The notes beneath the pieces were generated by a model. That model did no database searches. It was given only the letters and a program-made list of their open reading frames with translations, and was not told where the DNA came from. A program made the translations under genes and the position numbers. A stretch of DNA of 64,000 bases from Diphasiastrum complanatum (lineage: Eukaryota > Streptophyta > Lycopodiopsida > Lycopodiales > Lycopodiaceae): positions 14,039,221 through 14,103,220 of the forward strand of contig CM055105.1 in NCBI GenBank assembly GCA_029204225.1, given 5' to 3'. Each line of letters opens with the position of its first letter. The stretch's first letter is position 1. Positions 22,001-31,048 of the stretch are shown piece after piece.

Positions 22001-24354
22001 CCAAGTAGCTTTAAAAACTTTCCAGGAAGTTTCCCTTTGAAGAAATCTCCCGGATCGAAGGACCTATCTTCAATAGATGCTGCAAACAAATAAGGAAACC
22101 TATCTTCAAAAATAGTTTGTAATTTCATGAAAGTGTCATGGTTTTAGACTGTCTAAAAGCAAAAATGACAAGGTATAGATGTCATACAATTGCTTACTAA
22201 CGACTAAATGTAAATTGCAGATTCTAAAAGTATAGGTGCACTCCTGAATCTTTATGCAGCTAAATAATTTTGCTAAAATTTTACTCCATACGACTCGTCA
22301 AGTTCTGTGTGCTTCTCAGTGTAGATTTTGCAAGCCTAATGCCCTTGAAGGAAAGGGTGAATTCACACATAAATCCATTCTAAGAGTAATCTTTAAAATG
22401 GAAAGTGAAAGAAGCTCCAATAGAATTTTCTCAAGGGTTAGATCATGGGATCTGCTTTAAAGGTTTAATTTTAAAACACATTTCACTATAGTTTCAAAGA
22501 ATCGCTATTCAATGCAATCGCATCTGCATCAAACTAGCAATTTGAGTGACTCTTGAGACTCATGGTCACCTTTCTCTTTTCATAAAGTTGGTGTTTCCTC
22601 TGTTTTTGTTACATTCATATAAATCAGGATCACTTTGCAGTTCAACGATTCAAAACTTCAAAAAGAGTTTCAAATCCACAATCCCCATTCAACCTGAGTC
22701 AATTAGAATCGACTGGAAATTACGAATTTCACTTGAACGAAGGTGCTTAAATGCCATTGGTGAATACAATTCTAATAGAATATAGACAAAATCCACGTCC
22801 AAGCTGGACACCACTATGTACGCTGCTTCATATGAAGAAATTACAAAAAGGCTCTTGCCCTGCTGGCACTCTTCATCGAAGGGTCCATATTTCCTGGCCT
22901 GTCATTTCCGGAAGCCTTCACTCGAGGGGCTGGCACTTTCAAGCCTGTCCCAACTTTTCCTATATAAACTTACAGATGATAGGTGAGTTTGAATGCCATT
23001 GATGGTCTTTTTGAAATGTTCCCTTTCTGAATAGTTTTCTTTAACATGTACAAATACTCGCAGTGCTGGTTGATGGCTCCCTTCCTCACCTTCAGGTCTG
23101 GAATTTGACTCCACTCAAACACACATGGGCTACAAGGTTGAGAAAAAAACGTCTTTATTTTACATTCTTTAGGCACCACTTCTCTTACGCTTTCAAAAAA
23201 TTTGATTTTCCTGTCCCAATTTTTTCTTTTGAAGTTTGCAGGTGGTGCCAAGCATGCTCTCTGATAGCATTCTATGTTGACACATGTCTCTGACTGAAAT
23301 GCTAATACTTAAAGCCGGTAGTGAGTTTGAATAATGTCAGTGGTCCCTCTGTGAATTTGCATTTCTGAATGCTTTTACTTACTTTCACTAAGTTGTGGCC
23401 TGCTGATTGACGACTCCTTCCACACTTCCAGGTCTAGAGTTTGATTCTACCGCACATGGGCATACAAGGTAAAAAAAAACAGCTTTTGATTACAATATTT
23501 GGGCACCGCTTTTCTTATGCTTCCAAACAATACTCCAGGCTTTACAAATGTGAGAACCAAAGCTGACTCTAGATTCTTATTGACAGCACAGAAATCTGAA
23601 TTCAAGGCTAGAACTCCAGATCTGGCTGGCTATCTAACTCATCAAAACAAAACTTTCAGCTTTTTCCTTCCGATTTTGGTTTTAAAAAGATCACTGAGGT
23701 TTCAACAACAAATTTGTTTTCGAAGCATCCTGCAAAATTGAAAAGCGAAGTAAATTGCAATACTAGAAACTACAAGCTTCAACATATTCTTTATAATATG
23801 CTTGCATTGCAGGATGTCATCACTTGAAAATATACAAAGCAAATCTCAGTTAAACCTGATTTCATCTAGCCAATGAAACTTAGTAAAAGGTGTGGTGTCA
23901 CAAGCCCCATATTACTGCATTCAGAGATAGGCATAGAATCAATCCTAAGCAGATCTGTGTGATTCCACAACATGCCACGTCCTGTCCATTTCTGTAGGAA
24001 ATATCACCCAGTAGTATGTGCTGTAATCTTGACTATGAGATTCAGTACATTAAGGTTAGGTAGCAGATGCTCTTTATATACAAGATGAAGATTCGAAAGC
24101 TGCAGAAGTTGATCCGTCTATTGAGCGATTAAGAGCACTAAAGGGTCTAAGTCCATTCAGACTTAAATAGGTACCTGCAAACCCTCTACTGCTGGATGTG
24201 GAGCTTGACTGCTTTCCTGAGCCTGGGCTACCACCACCAATGGCTCTCATGGCAGCTCCCCATAATGCTGCAAATTCCCCTTCCATATTTGAGAAACAAG
24301 CATTCTTTCCTAAACCTAGAGGATAAAAAATTGGCTCCTCTCCTCCATGCCTGT
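10491..24354 (-). CDS. Plastid SecY preprotein translocase (SCY1/SCY2 family), multi-exon
   Basis: This is the channel subunit of the plastid Sec translocase, a ten-helix membrane protein. Minus-strand exons in transcript order are 24354-24082, 22079-21694, 20280-19981, 19857-19777, 11588-11465, 10991-10828 and 10730-10491. All boundaries inspected are GT-AG and codon phases join without error. Diagnostic segments are [122 protein letters not shown] and [23 protein letters not shown]. The C-terminus has the plant-plastid form ending in GQGGFR. SCY2 (inner envelope) seems slightly more likely than SCY1 (thylakoid), but this is not resolved. The transit-peptide exon is not securely located. One intron of 8.19 kb is full of retroelement debris. 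Confidence 0.93.
10828..10991 (-). CDS. SecY exon
   Basis: Encodes [20 protein letters not shown] and [33 protein letters not shown], the cytosolic loop and helix conserved in plant SecY. The acceptor is …TTTGCAG and the donor is AAT|GTAATT. The first two bases complete a glycine codon from the previous exon. Confidence 0.93.
11465..11588 (-). CDS. SecY exon
   Basis: Encodes [27 protein letters not shown] and [11 protein letters not shown]. The donor is GTAAGAG and leaves one base to the next exon. It is the first exon after the 8.19-kb intron filled with retroelements. Confidence 0.93.
12162..12622 (+). pseudogene. Ty3-gypsy integrase C-terminus, copy 1
   Basis: Encodes the end of a gypsy integrase: [41 protein letters not shown], then after an in-frame stop [19 protein letters not shown] and [12 protein letters not shown]. 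Matches copy 2 (13604-14046) at high identity with a 1442-bp offset. Copy 1 lacks the upstream integrase part, so it begins at a rearrangement junction. Confidence 0.8.
13003..13070. repeat. (GA)n microsatellite
   Basis: About 34 GA units preceded by a short alternating CG stretch (GCGCGCGCGCG at about 12985). Confidence 0.97.
13464..14160 (+). pseudogene. Ty3-gypsy (chromovirus) integrase end with chromodomain remnant, copy 2
   Basis: Starts abruptly inside an integrase core ([22 protein letters not shown], then [21 protein letters not shown]) and continues through the integrase C-terminal domain with frameshifts. At 14051-14160 another frame reads QREYLVKWR, a stop, then [12 protein letters not shown], a decayed chromodomain (usual consensus EYLVKWKGY…EASWV). 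Family knowledge: chromodomains sit at the end of pol in chromoviral gypsy elements and direct insertion to chromatin. Next downstream come a polypurine tract and LTR (14226). Confidence 0.75.
14226..14856 (+). mobile_element. Ty3-gypsy LTR, with a PBS-like site after it
   Basis: A purine tract AAACGAGAGGAGGA precedes TGTTGTAAAGC, marking the LTR start after the chromodomain remnant. The probable end …GCATCA at 14856 is followed by TTGGCGCC, which resembles the TGGCGCC primer-binding sites that follow gypsy 5' LTRs. An LTR with pol on its left and a PBS on its right would be a central LTR left by recombination between tandem copies. Confidence 0.5.
15145..15620 (+). mobile_element. Second gypsy-type LTR beginning
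   Basis: GAATAAGGGGGGAAGAA is a strong polypurine tract, followed by TGTCATGCCC as LTR start. A TATA-like GTATAAGTATA occurs at about 15413. The 3' end cannot be fixed. The upstream 280 bp of internal sequence has no recognisable frame. Confidence 0.45.
15814..16144 (-). pseudogene. Acidic low-complexity ORF after a copia PBS
   Basis: On the minus strand a PBS (16166-16177) is followed 19 nt later by an ATG (16145-16147) that opens only nine codons. Overlapping frames are longer: one starts [20 protein letters not shown] and another runs through 70 acidic residues (E, D and G). Its composition is dominated by low complexity. It is most likely decayed gag of a copia element rather than a functional protein. 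Confidence 0.3.
16166..16177 (-). other. Copia primer-binding site (minus strand)
   Basis: TGGTATTAGAGC on the minus strand, directly after …CGCTACA, the LTR end. The minus-strand LTR therefore begins (in plus coordinates) at 16178 and extends rightward to an undetermined end. Confidence 0.65.
16537..16775. repeat. Degenerate tandem repeat rich in TTCGAATGTGTCGATAGTTC
   Basis: Words such as GTTCGAATGTGTCGATAGTT and GTTCGAGT recur at irregular 20-60-bp spacing, interrupted by substitutions. It is a decayed minisatellite. Confidence 0.7.
17590..19370 (+). pseudogene. Ty3-gypsy reverse transcriptase-RNase H fragment
   Basis: The first frame holds [21 protein letters not shown] and [23 protein letters not shown]. 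Stops at 17872-17880 interrupt it, then a 510-codon frame from 17887 gives [24 protein letters not shown], the catalytic FLDDILVYS (equivalent to YVDD), the connection domain, RNase H ([46 protein letters not shown]) and the start of the integrase zinc region ([11 protein letters not shown]). Homology stops at about 19370 and the SecY intron resumes. No LTRs flank it, so it is truncated at both ends. Confidence 0.9.
19777..19857 (-). CDS. SecY exon, 81 bp
   Basis: Encodes [20 protein letters not shown] and AAYLPFK, exactly 27 codons in phase 0 at both ends. Confidence 0.93.
19981..20280 (-). CDS. SecY exon, 300 bp
   Basis: Encodes [19 protein letters not shown] through FGIVYVQ, including [18 protein letters not shown] and YLPASIGRT. 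Acceptor …TTCTGCAG, donor CAG|GTAGAT, phase 0 at both ends. Confidence 0.93.
20341..20366. repeat. Short (GA)n microsatellite
   Basis: About twelve GA units inside a SecY intron. Confidence 0.9.
21512..21571. repeat. Two tandem copies of a 30-bp unit
   Basis: GCACAATGTAGAGTCCATAG occurs twice, 30 bp apart, inside a SecY intron. Confidence 0.9.
21694..22079 (-). CDS. SecY exon with first transmembrane helix
   Basis: Starts after TTTGTTTGCAG with two bases completing a serine codon ([16 protein letters not shown]). Encodes the helix [18 protein letters not shown], the plug region, [19 protein letters not shown] and [23 protein letters not shown]. Donor CAG|GTATAC. Confidence 0.93.
22975..23520. 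repeat. Two diverged tandem copies of a SINE-like unit in a SecY intron
   Basis: Segments at about 22975-23245 and 23316-23520 share the order GTGAGTTTGAAT…, TTCAGGTCTGGA or TTCCAGGTCTAGA, (A)TTTGACTCC or GTTTGATTC, CACATGGGC…TACAAGGT, then TTTGGGCACC-type and TCTTACGCTT or TCTTATGCTT. The AGTTTGATTCT core resembles a tRNA B box (GGTTCGANTCC), which would fit a tRNA-derived SINE. No A box or poly-A tail was established. Confidence 0.4.
24082..24354 (-). CDS. SecY N-terminal exon (5' boundary uncertain)
   Basis: Encodes [32 protein letters not shown] and a Ser-rich stretch ending FESSS, which joins in phase to the next exon (TCT T|CA TCT). Two adjacent AG acceptors are possible, giving an upper edge at 24354 or 24350. 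Sequence upstream of those AGs looks like a pyrimidine-rich intron end. This is the poorly conserved stroma-facing N-terminus. The preceding transit-peptide exon must lie further right. Confidence 0.75.
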
Positions 24355-24949
24355 CTATGAAGTCACAGTAAGAGGAGGTTAAAAAAAAGTGTCTTGTAGT
24401 AACTGGACTTTGCATTCATCACACTATTGATGTCAAACTTTTTTCATGTACATACGGAATTGGCATTCATTCATTTAAAGTAAAATAAAATCCCAAAGAA
24501 TCAAAACAAGAAGTTTGGTGAACAAGCAGTCAAACGCATCAAAATTTCCATGAAATGAAAGATTACATGGACTAAAAATGGAACACAGTTTTAGGGGGGA
24601 AACACACCGGAACTTCTATTTACAAAGTAGGGTGATCAGGTTAGCATTGCTGATATTGAGGACCATAGCTCAAAAAGCAGGGGACGAAGGTGGAGGACAG
24701 AGATATTGTGTCACCTGGAATGTTTAATTAATGCCGGCTGACCTTGAGACATCAACCAAGCATTTTCCACATCTCAAACCTGACACTGAATTGATTAAAA
24801 GATTGTGGCTCAACCCCTACTCAAAAAGTAGAATCTGTTTGGAACCAACCAGCTACAAAATTTACGGAGGGAGTCCAGAATATTCTATCTCAAGTTTTTC
24901 TTAAAACTTATCTAAGTCCAAAGACTATATTGCCTATTTCAAGAAGGGT

Positions 24950-25094
24950 ATATGAGCCTTGTAACTGATTCGCCTAACAAGTTGCGTATAATCTATTTTC
25001 CTAGCCTTGACTTTCCCTCGAGACTTCTGATGCCACCTCTGAATGTCTAACCTCTGACTGCCACGGCACCTACTGAAGCTGGAGCACACTGTGG
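24950..25094 (-). CDS. Candidate SecY transit-peptide exon beside copia-1
   Basis: A Ser/Arg-rich frame follows a …CATTTGCAG acceptor-like site: TVCSSFSRCRGSQRLDIQRW, then HQKSRGKVKAR. The composition suits a plastid transit peptide, and it is the only such frame upstream of the SecY exons here. No Met or convincing donor was fixed (the lower edge is approximate). The copia-1 LTR begins only 22 bp upstream of the acceptor. This is inference only. Confidence 0.25.
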
Positions 25095-25115
25095 CTGCAA
25101 ATGACGTCTTTTTCC

Positions 25116-25505
25116 TGTTGAAATAAATGCCTATTTTGCCCCTTAAGGCTTGTATACTTGTAACTTGTAAGTTGTGCATAAGACATGGGGGTAAAACATT
25201 TATGTACATAGTACACCCCACTTGTGCTAATTAGGCAAGTAAATCAAGTAGGTTAAGGACCCATGTGGGTTCTAGAGCTAGAATTAGCAAGACACCACCT
25301 CTATACATAACATGCTATATGTAGCCCAAACTTTGGAGGGGTTTCCACGCCCTACTACACTTTGAATATTCATTCATGTTGTGTGAGCTTTGAAGTCCTC
25401 TCTCTCTTGCTTTTGTGTTCTACTCCATAGCTGGTTTTTTGAAGCTTTCATAGTGTGCTTACTATGCTGTTATGATACTCCATAGCTAGGCCTTGGAATT
25501 TGACA
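25116..25505 (+). repeat. Copia-1 5' LTR
   Basis: Starts TGTTGAAATAAATG and ends TTTGACA. It is 389/390 identical to the 3' LTR. Confidence 0.97.
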
Positions 25506-25517
25506 TGGTATCAGAGC
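25506..25517 (+). other. Copia-1 primer-binding site
   Basis: TGGTATCAGAGC, the initiator tRNA-Met complement, abuts the LTR end. Confidence 0.95.
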
Positions 25518-25928
25518 AGGTTATGTTGCCTGTGGTGTGGTGAAAGCTTGGACCTGTTATTCATCAGATTCCTGCCATTCCTGGAGAGCAGCTTACCTTT
25601 GAGGAGGGAGCACTTTTTGTAGGGGCATCTGATCTCTGTGCTATCTGCATGGTTGGAGTACTGTTGGCAAGGGGAGTACAGGGAGCCAAAAAGTTTCTAA
25701 TTTGAGACAAAAAATTTTGAGTCTTTTTGGACAGCCAGGACTGTAGGAGGGCGCTTTCTACAGTGGGGACTTCAGTGAAAGTTCTGAGTGGATCTTGGAC
25801 AAGGGCTAGGACAGCCATACAGGGGGATAGTTTCAAATCCAGAAGCTGAGGGTTATTGAGCAAGTGGCTGCATACCCTAGTTGGGTGAAAACCCCAGTTT
25901 GCCTTTTGGTTTTTATTTCTATCCAGCT

Positions 25929-28900
25929 ATGTCTAGTCTTGCAGAGAGCATGTTGAGTGAAGCCAGCCGGCTTGATGGCACTAACTTTAGCATATGGAAA
26001 TTCAAGATCAAGAACATTCTTGAAGACAAAGAATGTTGGAAGCTTGTGACAGGTGAGGAGCCTGTTCCAACATCTGAACTTGAACTTAAGGACTATATCA
26101 AGAGAGGGGAAAAGGCACACAGAATCATCAACATGTCAGTGAGGGATAATGTGATTCCTCTAATCAGGTCAGCCAAAGGGCCTGTGGATGCATGGCACAT
26201 TCTTTGTGCATTGTATGAGACAGCAAGTACAACCAGGTTTCTCTACTTGAAGAACAAGTTGTATACTCTCAGAATGGAGACAGGGGAGACGATTACTGAT
26301 CATCTTACTAAGATTCAGGATATTAGATATCAGCTTTCTGTACTTGGAGAGTCTATTGCTGACAAAGACTTGGTGCCAATAGTTCTGAATAGCTTGTCAT
26401 ATGCTTATCAGAACTTTGTGATGATGATATCAGTGAGAGAGAAGATCCCTACCTATGAAGAAGTCTATGGTCTCTTGTTACAGGAGGAGATGAGGAGAGT
26501 TAATCTCTCCAAGAGGGAAGATTTCCAGGAGCATGCCTTTGCTTCTAAGAAGAAGCAAAATCCAACTAAGGACAAGAACAAAGGAACACCACAAACACTT
26601 GAGCAAGGAATGGAGAACTTGCAGATGTCAGAAGCACAACCCTCCTCGAAGACTTCTTCCACACCTCGAAGGAAGAAGAATTGCAATTATTGTGGTAAAT
26701 ATGGACACTTTGCTTTTGAGTGCAGGAAGAAGCTTGCAGACCAAAAGAAGGGCACAAAGAAGCAAGGAGGAAATGTTGTTGAGAGTGTTGCAAGAGAGGA
26801 GCAGAGTGACATAAGGCAAGCTGAGTTATTCTCCGTTGCATTGGCTTCACAAGCTACAACAGGTGGTTGGTACATTGACTCAGGTGCTTCAAAGCACATG
26901 ACCCCTCATAGGGATTGGTTTGATACCTTTGTGGGGATTAGTGATGGACAAGAGGTGTGCCTAGGTGACAACTCAACACACAAGGTCAAGGGAAAGGGCA
27001 CAGTACCTGTAAAGCTTCCATCAGGAGAAGTCAAAGTCATTAAGAATGTCTTATATGTACCAGGACTTGCTAAAAATCTTTTTTCAGTAGGAGCTATCAC
27101 TCAACAAAATATGAAAGTAGAATTTGATGCTACTTCTTGTCTTGTGTTGGACTTGAGTGATAATATGAAGGTTGTGGCCAAAGGATTGCAGGAAGATAAT
27201 CTATACAGGTTATACACTTCTATCCCTAGTCAGCATGCTTATACAGCAAAAGGAAGGGATGTGGATAGGTTGTGGCATGAGAGGTATGGACATCTTGGCT
27301 ACCAAAGCATGCAGGTGTTGAACCAGCATCATATGGTAGAGGGGCTTCCAGTTGTTAAGCCAAGCTCTTCAGTTTGCGAGGCTTGCGCTATGGGAAAACA
27401 ACAAAGACATAAGTTTCCCAAGGAAAGCACCACCAGGGCAGCAGGCATACTTGACTTGATACATTCATATTTGTGGGGGCCAACCCAAACAAAATCTGCA
27501 GGGGGGGCATATTACTTTATGACCTTTATTGATGACTTCTCACGCAAGATTTGGATTTATTTCTTGAGGTTAAAATCTGAAGCATTCAAGTACTTCCTGC
27601 ATTTCAAAGCTTTGGTAGAAGAACATTCAGGAAAGAAGATAAAGATGCTCAGGTCAGACGGTGGTGGAGAGTTCATTAAGACAGAATTTGTGGAATTCTG
27701 CAAGGCCAATGGGATCAAAAGGCAGCTTACAGCTCCTTATACCCCTCAGCAAAACGGCGTAGCAGAGAGAAAGAACCGAACTATTGTGGAGTGTGCAAGG
27801 TGCATGCTCAAGGCAAAGGGGTTGCCCAACTCTTTTTGGGGCGAGGCAATGCACACAGCAGTGTTTCTGTTGAATAGAAGTCCAACAAAAGTTGTGGAAG
27901 GCAAGACTCCAGAAGAGGCATTTAGTGGCATTAAGCCCAAGGTAGGCACTTTGCGAGTGTTTGGTTGTACGGCCTATGCCCATATTCCCAAGGATAACAG
28001 GAAGAAGCTGGATGCAAAATCAACAAAGAGTATTTTCTTGGGATACAGTGAAGAAAGCAAAGCTTACAGACTTTACGATCTTACTAGCAAGAAGAGGATC
28101 ATAAGTCGAGATGTGATCTTTGAAGAAGATCAAACGCCTCCTATAGAGGAACTTGAGATGGAGGATGGTACAAGTGAATTTGTGCCAATACTTGATGACC
28201 CACATCCATATATTGGGGAGCCTCAGAATGATCATATGAGTGATCAAGAGGAAGAATCCGAGGAGGCTAGGAAGCGGAAGGAAAGGGGCAAATCTGTTGA
28301 GTCCTATTCACCGTCTTCATCACCAACTGCAAGGAAGAAGTTTCCCAAGTGGTATTGGCAAACTGTGCAGGATGGTTTGATATTGGATGAGGGAGAGAGC
28401 AGCAATCCAGGGGCTAGGAGGTCTCAAAGGCAAGCCCAGCAGCATGAACACCAGGAGACAAACTATGCACTTATGACTACTATTTTGGATTCACAAGATC
28501 CACATACATTCGTTGAGGCAGCAGATGAGAAGGTATGGCAACATGCCACATGCAAGAGGAGTACGACTCCATTCTCAAGAATGATACATGGGATTTGGTG
28601 AAGTTACCAAAAGGGAAGCGTCCTATTGGCTGTAAGTGGGTCTACAGGACCAAATACAAATCTGATGGGAGCATCGAACAGCATAAGGCAAGGCTGGTTG
28701 CTAAAGGCTATGCACAGAAGGAGGGCTTGGACTATGATGAGACGTTTGCACCGGTAGCTAAGATGACGTCTATCAGGTTGGTTTTAGCATTGGCTGCATT
28801 TTTTGGTTGGGAGGTCCATCAAATGGACGTGAAGAGTGCTTTTCTTAATGGACAGTTAGCTGAAGAAGTCTACATGGAACAGCCACAAGGTTTTGAGGCT

Positions 28901-30039
28901 AAGGGCAAGGAAAGTATGGTATGCAGGCTTAAGAAGGCCTTATATGGTTTGAAGCAGGCACCTAGGGCCTGGTATAGTCGTATTGACGACTATTTTGCCA
29001 AGGAGCAATTCATAAAGAGTCAGCCGGATTGCAACCTGTTCGTGAAGGAGGAAGATGGGAACATTGTTTTGATAGTTCTCTATGTGGATGACTTGGTCAT
29101 CACGGGTAACAATGGGCAGCTTATTGAAAAGGTGAAGGCTCATTTATCAAATGAGTTCGAGATGAAGGATTTGGGCTTAATCCACTATTGTCTTGGCTTG
29201 GAGGTTTGGAAAAAGGAAAACTGTGTGTTTATTTCCCAAGCCAACTATGCATGTGAAGTTTTGAACAGGTTCAACATGCAGGATTGCAAACCCGTTTCCA
29301 CGCCCATTGATACCAGCAGTAAGCCATCCAGAGATGATGGCACTCCTTTTGTGGACGAGACTCTTTATAGGCAGCTTGTGGGTAGCCTGATTTATCTCAC
29401 CACTACGAGACCAGACATTTCCTATGCGGTTGGTGTAGCAAGCCAGTTCATGAGTTCTCCAACTGAAGCACATTGGAAAGCAGCCAAGAGGGTTTTGAGG
29501 TATGTCAAAGGGACAACCTGCTATGGGATTGAGTACACAGATGACGAAAAGCTTCAGCTTGGAGGCTTTACTGATTCGGATTGGGCAGGTGATAGGGATG
29601 ATCGAAAGTCGACCACAGGTTACACTTTTAACCTTGGTTCAGGGGCCATTTCTTGGTGTAGCAAGAAACAGCCCACAGTTACCTTATCATCGACAGAGGC
29701 TGAGTACAGGGCAGCGGCAAAAGCTACCTGCGAGGCAATATGGCTCAGGAGACTTCTGAGATTCCACAGGATGGTCCTACTATTCTTCAGTGTGACAGCC
29801 AGAGTTGCATCCAGCTTGCCAAAAATCCTGTGTACCATGCTCGTACGAAGCATATTGAGGTGGATCAACACTTCTTACGAGAAAAGATACAAAGCGGAGA
29901 AATTCAGCTCGAGTACTGTGATACCAACGAACAAGCAGCAGATATCTTTACTAAGGCACTTAGTAGAGAAAAATTTGAAAAGTTTCGTAGCATGCTAGGT
30001 GTTGGTATATACAAAATAGCCATTGAGGGGGGGTGTTGA
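25929..30039 (+). pseudogene. Copia-1 gag-pol polyprotein, frameshifted twice
   Basis: Starts at ATG 25929 (MSSLAESML); upstream in-frame codons are non-ATG. UBN2-type gag covers residues 1-250, the CCHC knuckle CNYCGKYGHFAFEC is at 252, and protease YIDSGAS has Asp 317. Integrase has HHCC, then HSYLWGP at 514, where the catalytic Asp of HSDLWGP is Tyr; the second Asp (RSDGGGEF, 577) and Glu (AERKNRT, 613) remain with the expected 35-residue spacing. A 2-nt insertion at about 28546-28551 (CATGCCACATGC) shifts frame before RT. RT (YVDD at 29081) and RNase H (TDSDWAGDRDDRKSTTGY) then run open until a second shift near 29750-29775, after which DSQSCIQLAKNPVYHARTKH continues. The stop TGA (30037-30039) lies inside the 3' LTR. 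Confidence 0.95.
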
Positions 30040-30423
30040 AATAAATGCCTATTTTGCCCCTTAAGGCTTGTATACTTGTAACTTGTAAGTTGTGCATAAG
30101 ACATGGGGGTAAAACATTTATGTACATAGTACACCCCACTTGTGCTAATTAGGCAAGTAAATCAAGTAGGTTAAGGACCCATGTGGGTTCTAGAGCTAGA
30201 ATTAGCAAGACACCACCTCTATACATAACATGCTATATGTAGCCCAAACTTTGGAGGGGTTTCCACGCCCTACTACACTTTGAATATTCATTCATGTTGT
30301 GTGAGCTTTGAAGTCCTCTCTCTCTTGCTTTTGTGTTCTACTCCATAGCTGGTTTTCTGAAGCTTTCATAGTGTGCTTACTATGCTGTTATGATACTCCA
30401 TAGCTAGGCCTTGGAATTTGACA
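30034..30423 (+). repeat. Copia-1 3' LTR
   Basis: Follows the GAGGGGGGG tract and overlaps the pol stop codon. It is identical to the 5' LTR except for one T-to-C difference near 30357. Confidence 0.97.
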
Positions 30424-30644
30424 TTTTCCTGTCACACCTCTTTGATACACAATAATAAGTCAAAACTCTGTCATTTTTCCTTTCAACCTAAAAGTTTTTG
30501 TGAACCTTTTGCTAAGAAAAAACTGAATGGATTCAGAACCAGCAACCAGCTGATAATTTACTCCTGGACAGAATTTGTAAAGCAAATTTGAGGACTGTTG
30601 AGGTCTAAAATTTGGTCATTAAACTCTATCACATAGAATTAATG

Positions 30645-30850
30645 AACCATGTACGGTTCACCATGGTTCTGAGAACCGTACGGTTCTCAAAAAAATTTGG
30701 CCAGAACCGTGGTGAACCGTTTAATTAAATAATTAATTAGTTAATTTTTTTTTTTAAGTTCATTGAAGCCAAAACATTAATTAATTAATTATGATGAACG
30801 GTTCACCCCACTGTTCTCAGATCACACGGTTCTGAGAACTGTGGGTACTA
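30645..30850. repeat. Palindrome-rich MITE-like element with AT-rich core
   Basis: GAACCGT/ACGGTTC words are clustered at both ends of an AT-rich centre (AATTAATTAGTTAATTTT). The left cluster contains the 18-bp perfect palindrome GAGAACCGTACGGTTCTC (30671-30688). The right cluster carries GAACGGTTCACC and CACGGTTCTGAGAAC. The arrangement resembles the subterminal repeats of hAT-type elements. It could be a small non-autonomous copy; exact termini were not determined. Confidence 0.5.
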
Positions 30851-31048
30851 TGCTTTATCAATAGGATGTCAAGCTGAAAATAGATTGCTTAGGAGAATGT
30901 TCAGATGGAAACTCTGTGCTGATTAAAGTTAAGAAATAGATTTGGATGAGCACTATGCTGGCTCAAAAACATGGATGGTCAAATGTGTCTCCAATTTGCA
31001 TCCTCGACATTAAACTTTCGAAAGTGAGCGACTTCGGTTAGTATAAAA

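Larger units (their letters stand above)
25116..30423 (+). mobile_element. Complete Ty1-copia retrotransposon (copia-1)
   Basis: 5.3-kb element with 390-bp LTRs at 25116-25505 and 30034-30423. The LTRs differ at a single position (GGTTTTTTGAAG versus GGTTTTCTGAAG). TTTTCC flanks both ends (25110-25115 and 30424-30429) as a 5-6-bp target duplication. A tRNA-Met PBS lies immediately after the 5' LTR and a GAGGGGGGG polypurine tract immediately before the 3' LTR. Domain order is gag, protease, integrase, RT and RNase H, as expected for copia. It lies just upstream of the SecY exons on the opposite strand. Confidence 0.97.

Noticed and set aside
26465-26850. Several antisense frames within copia-1 gag
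   Set aside because: Mirror images of the Lys/Arg-rich gag coding strand, with no independent features.
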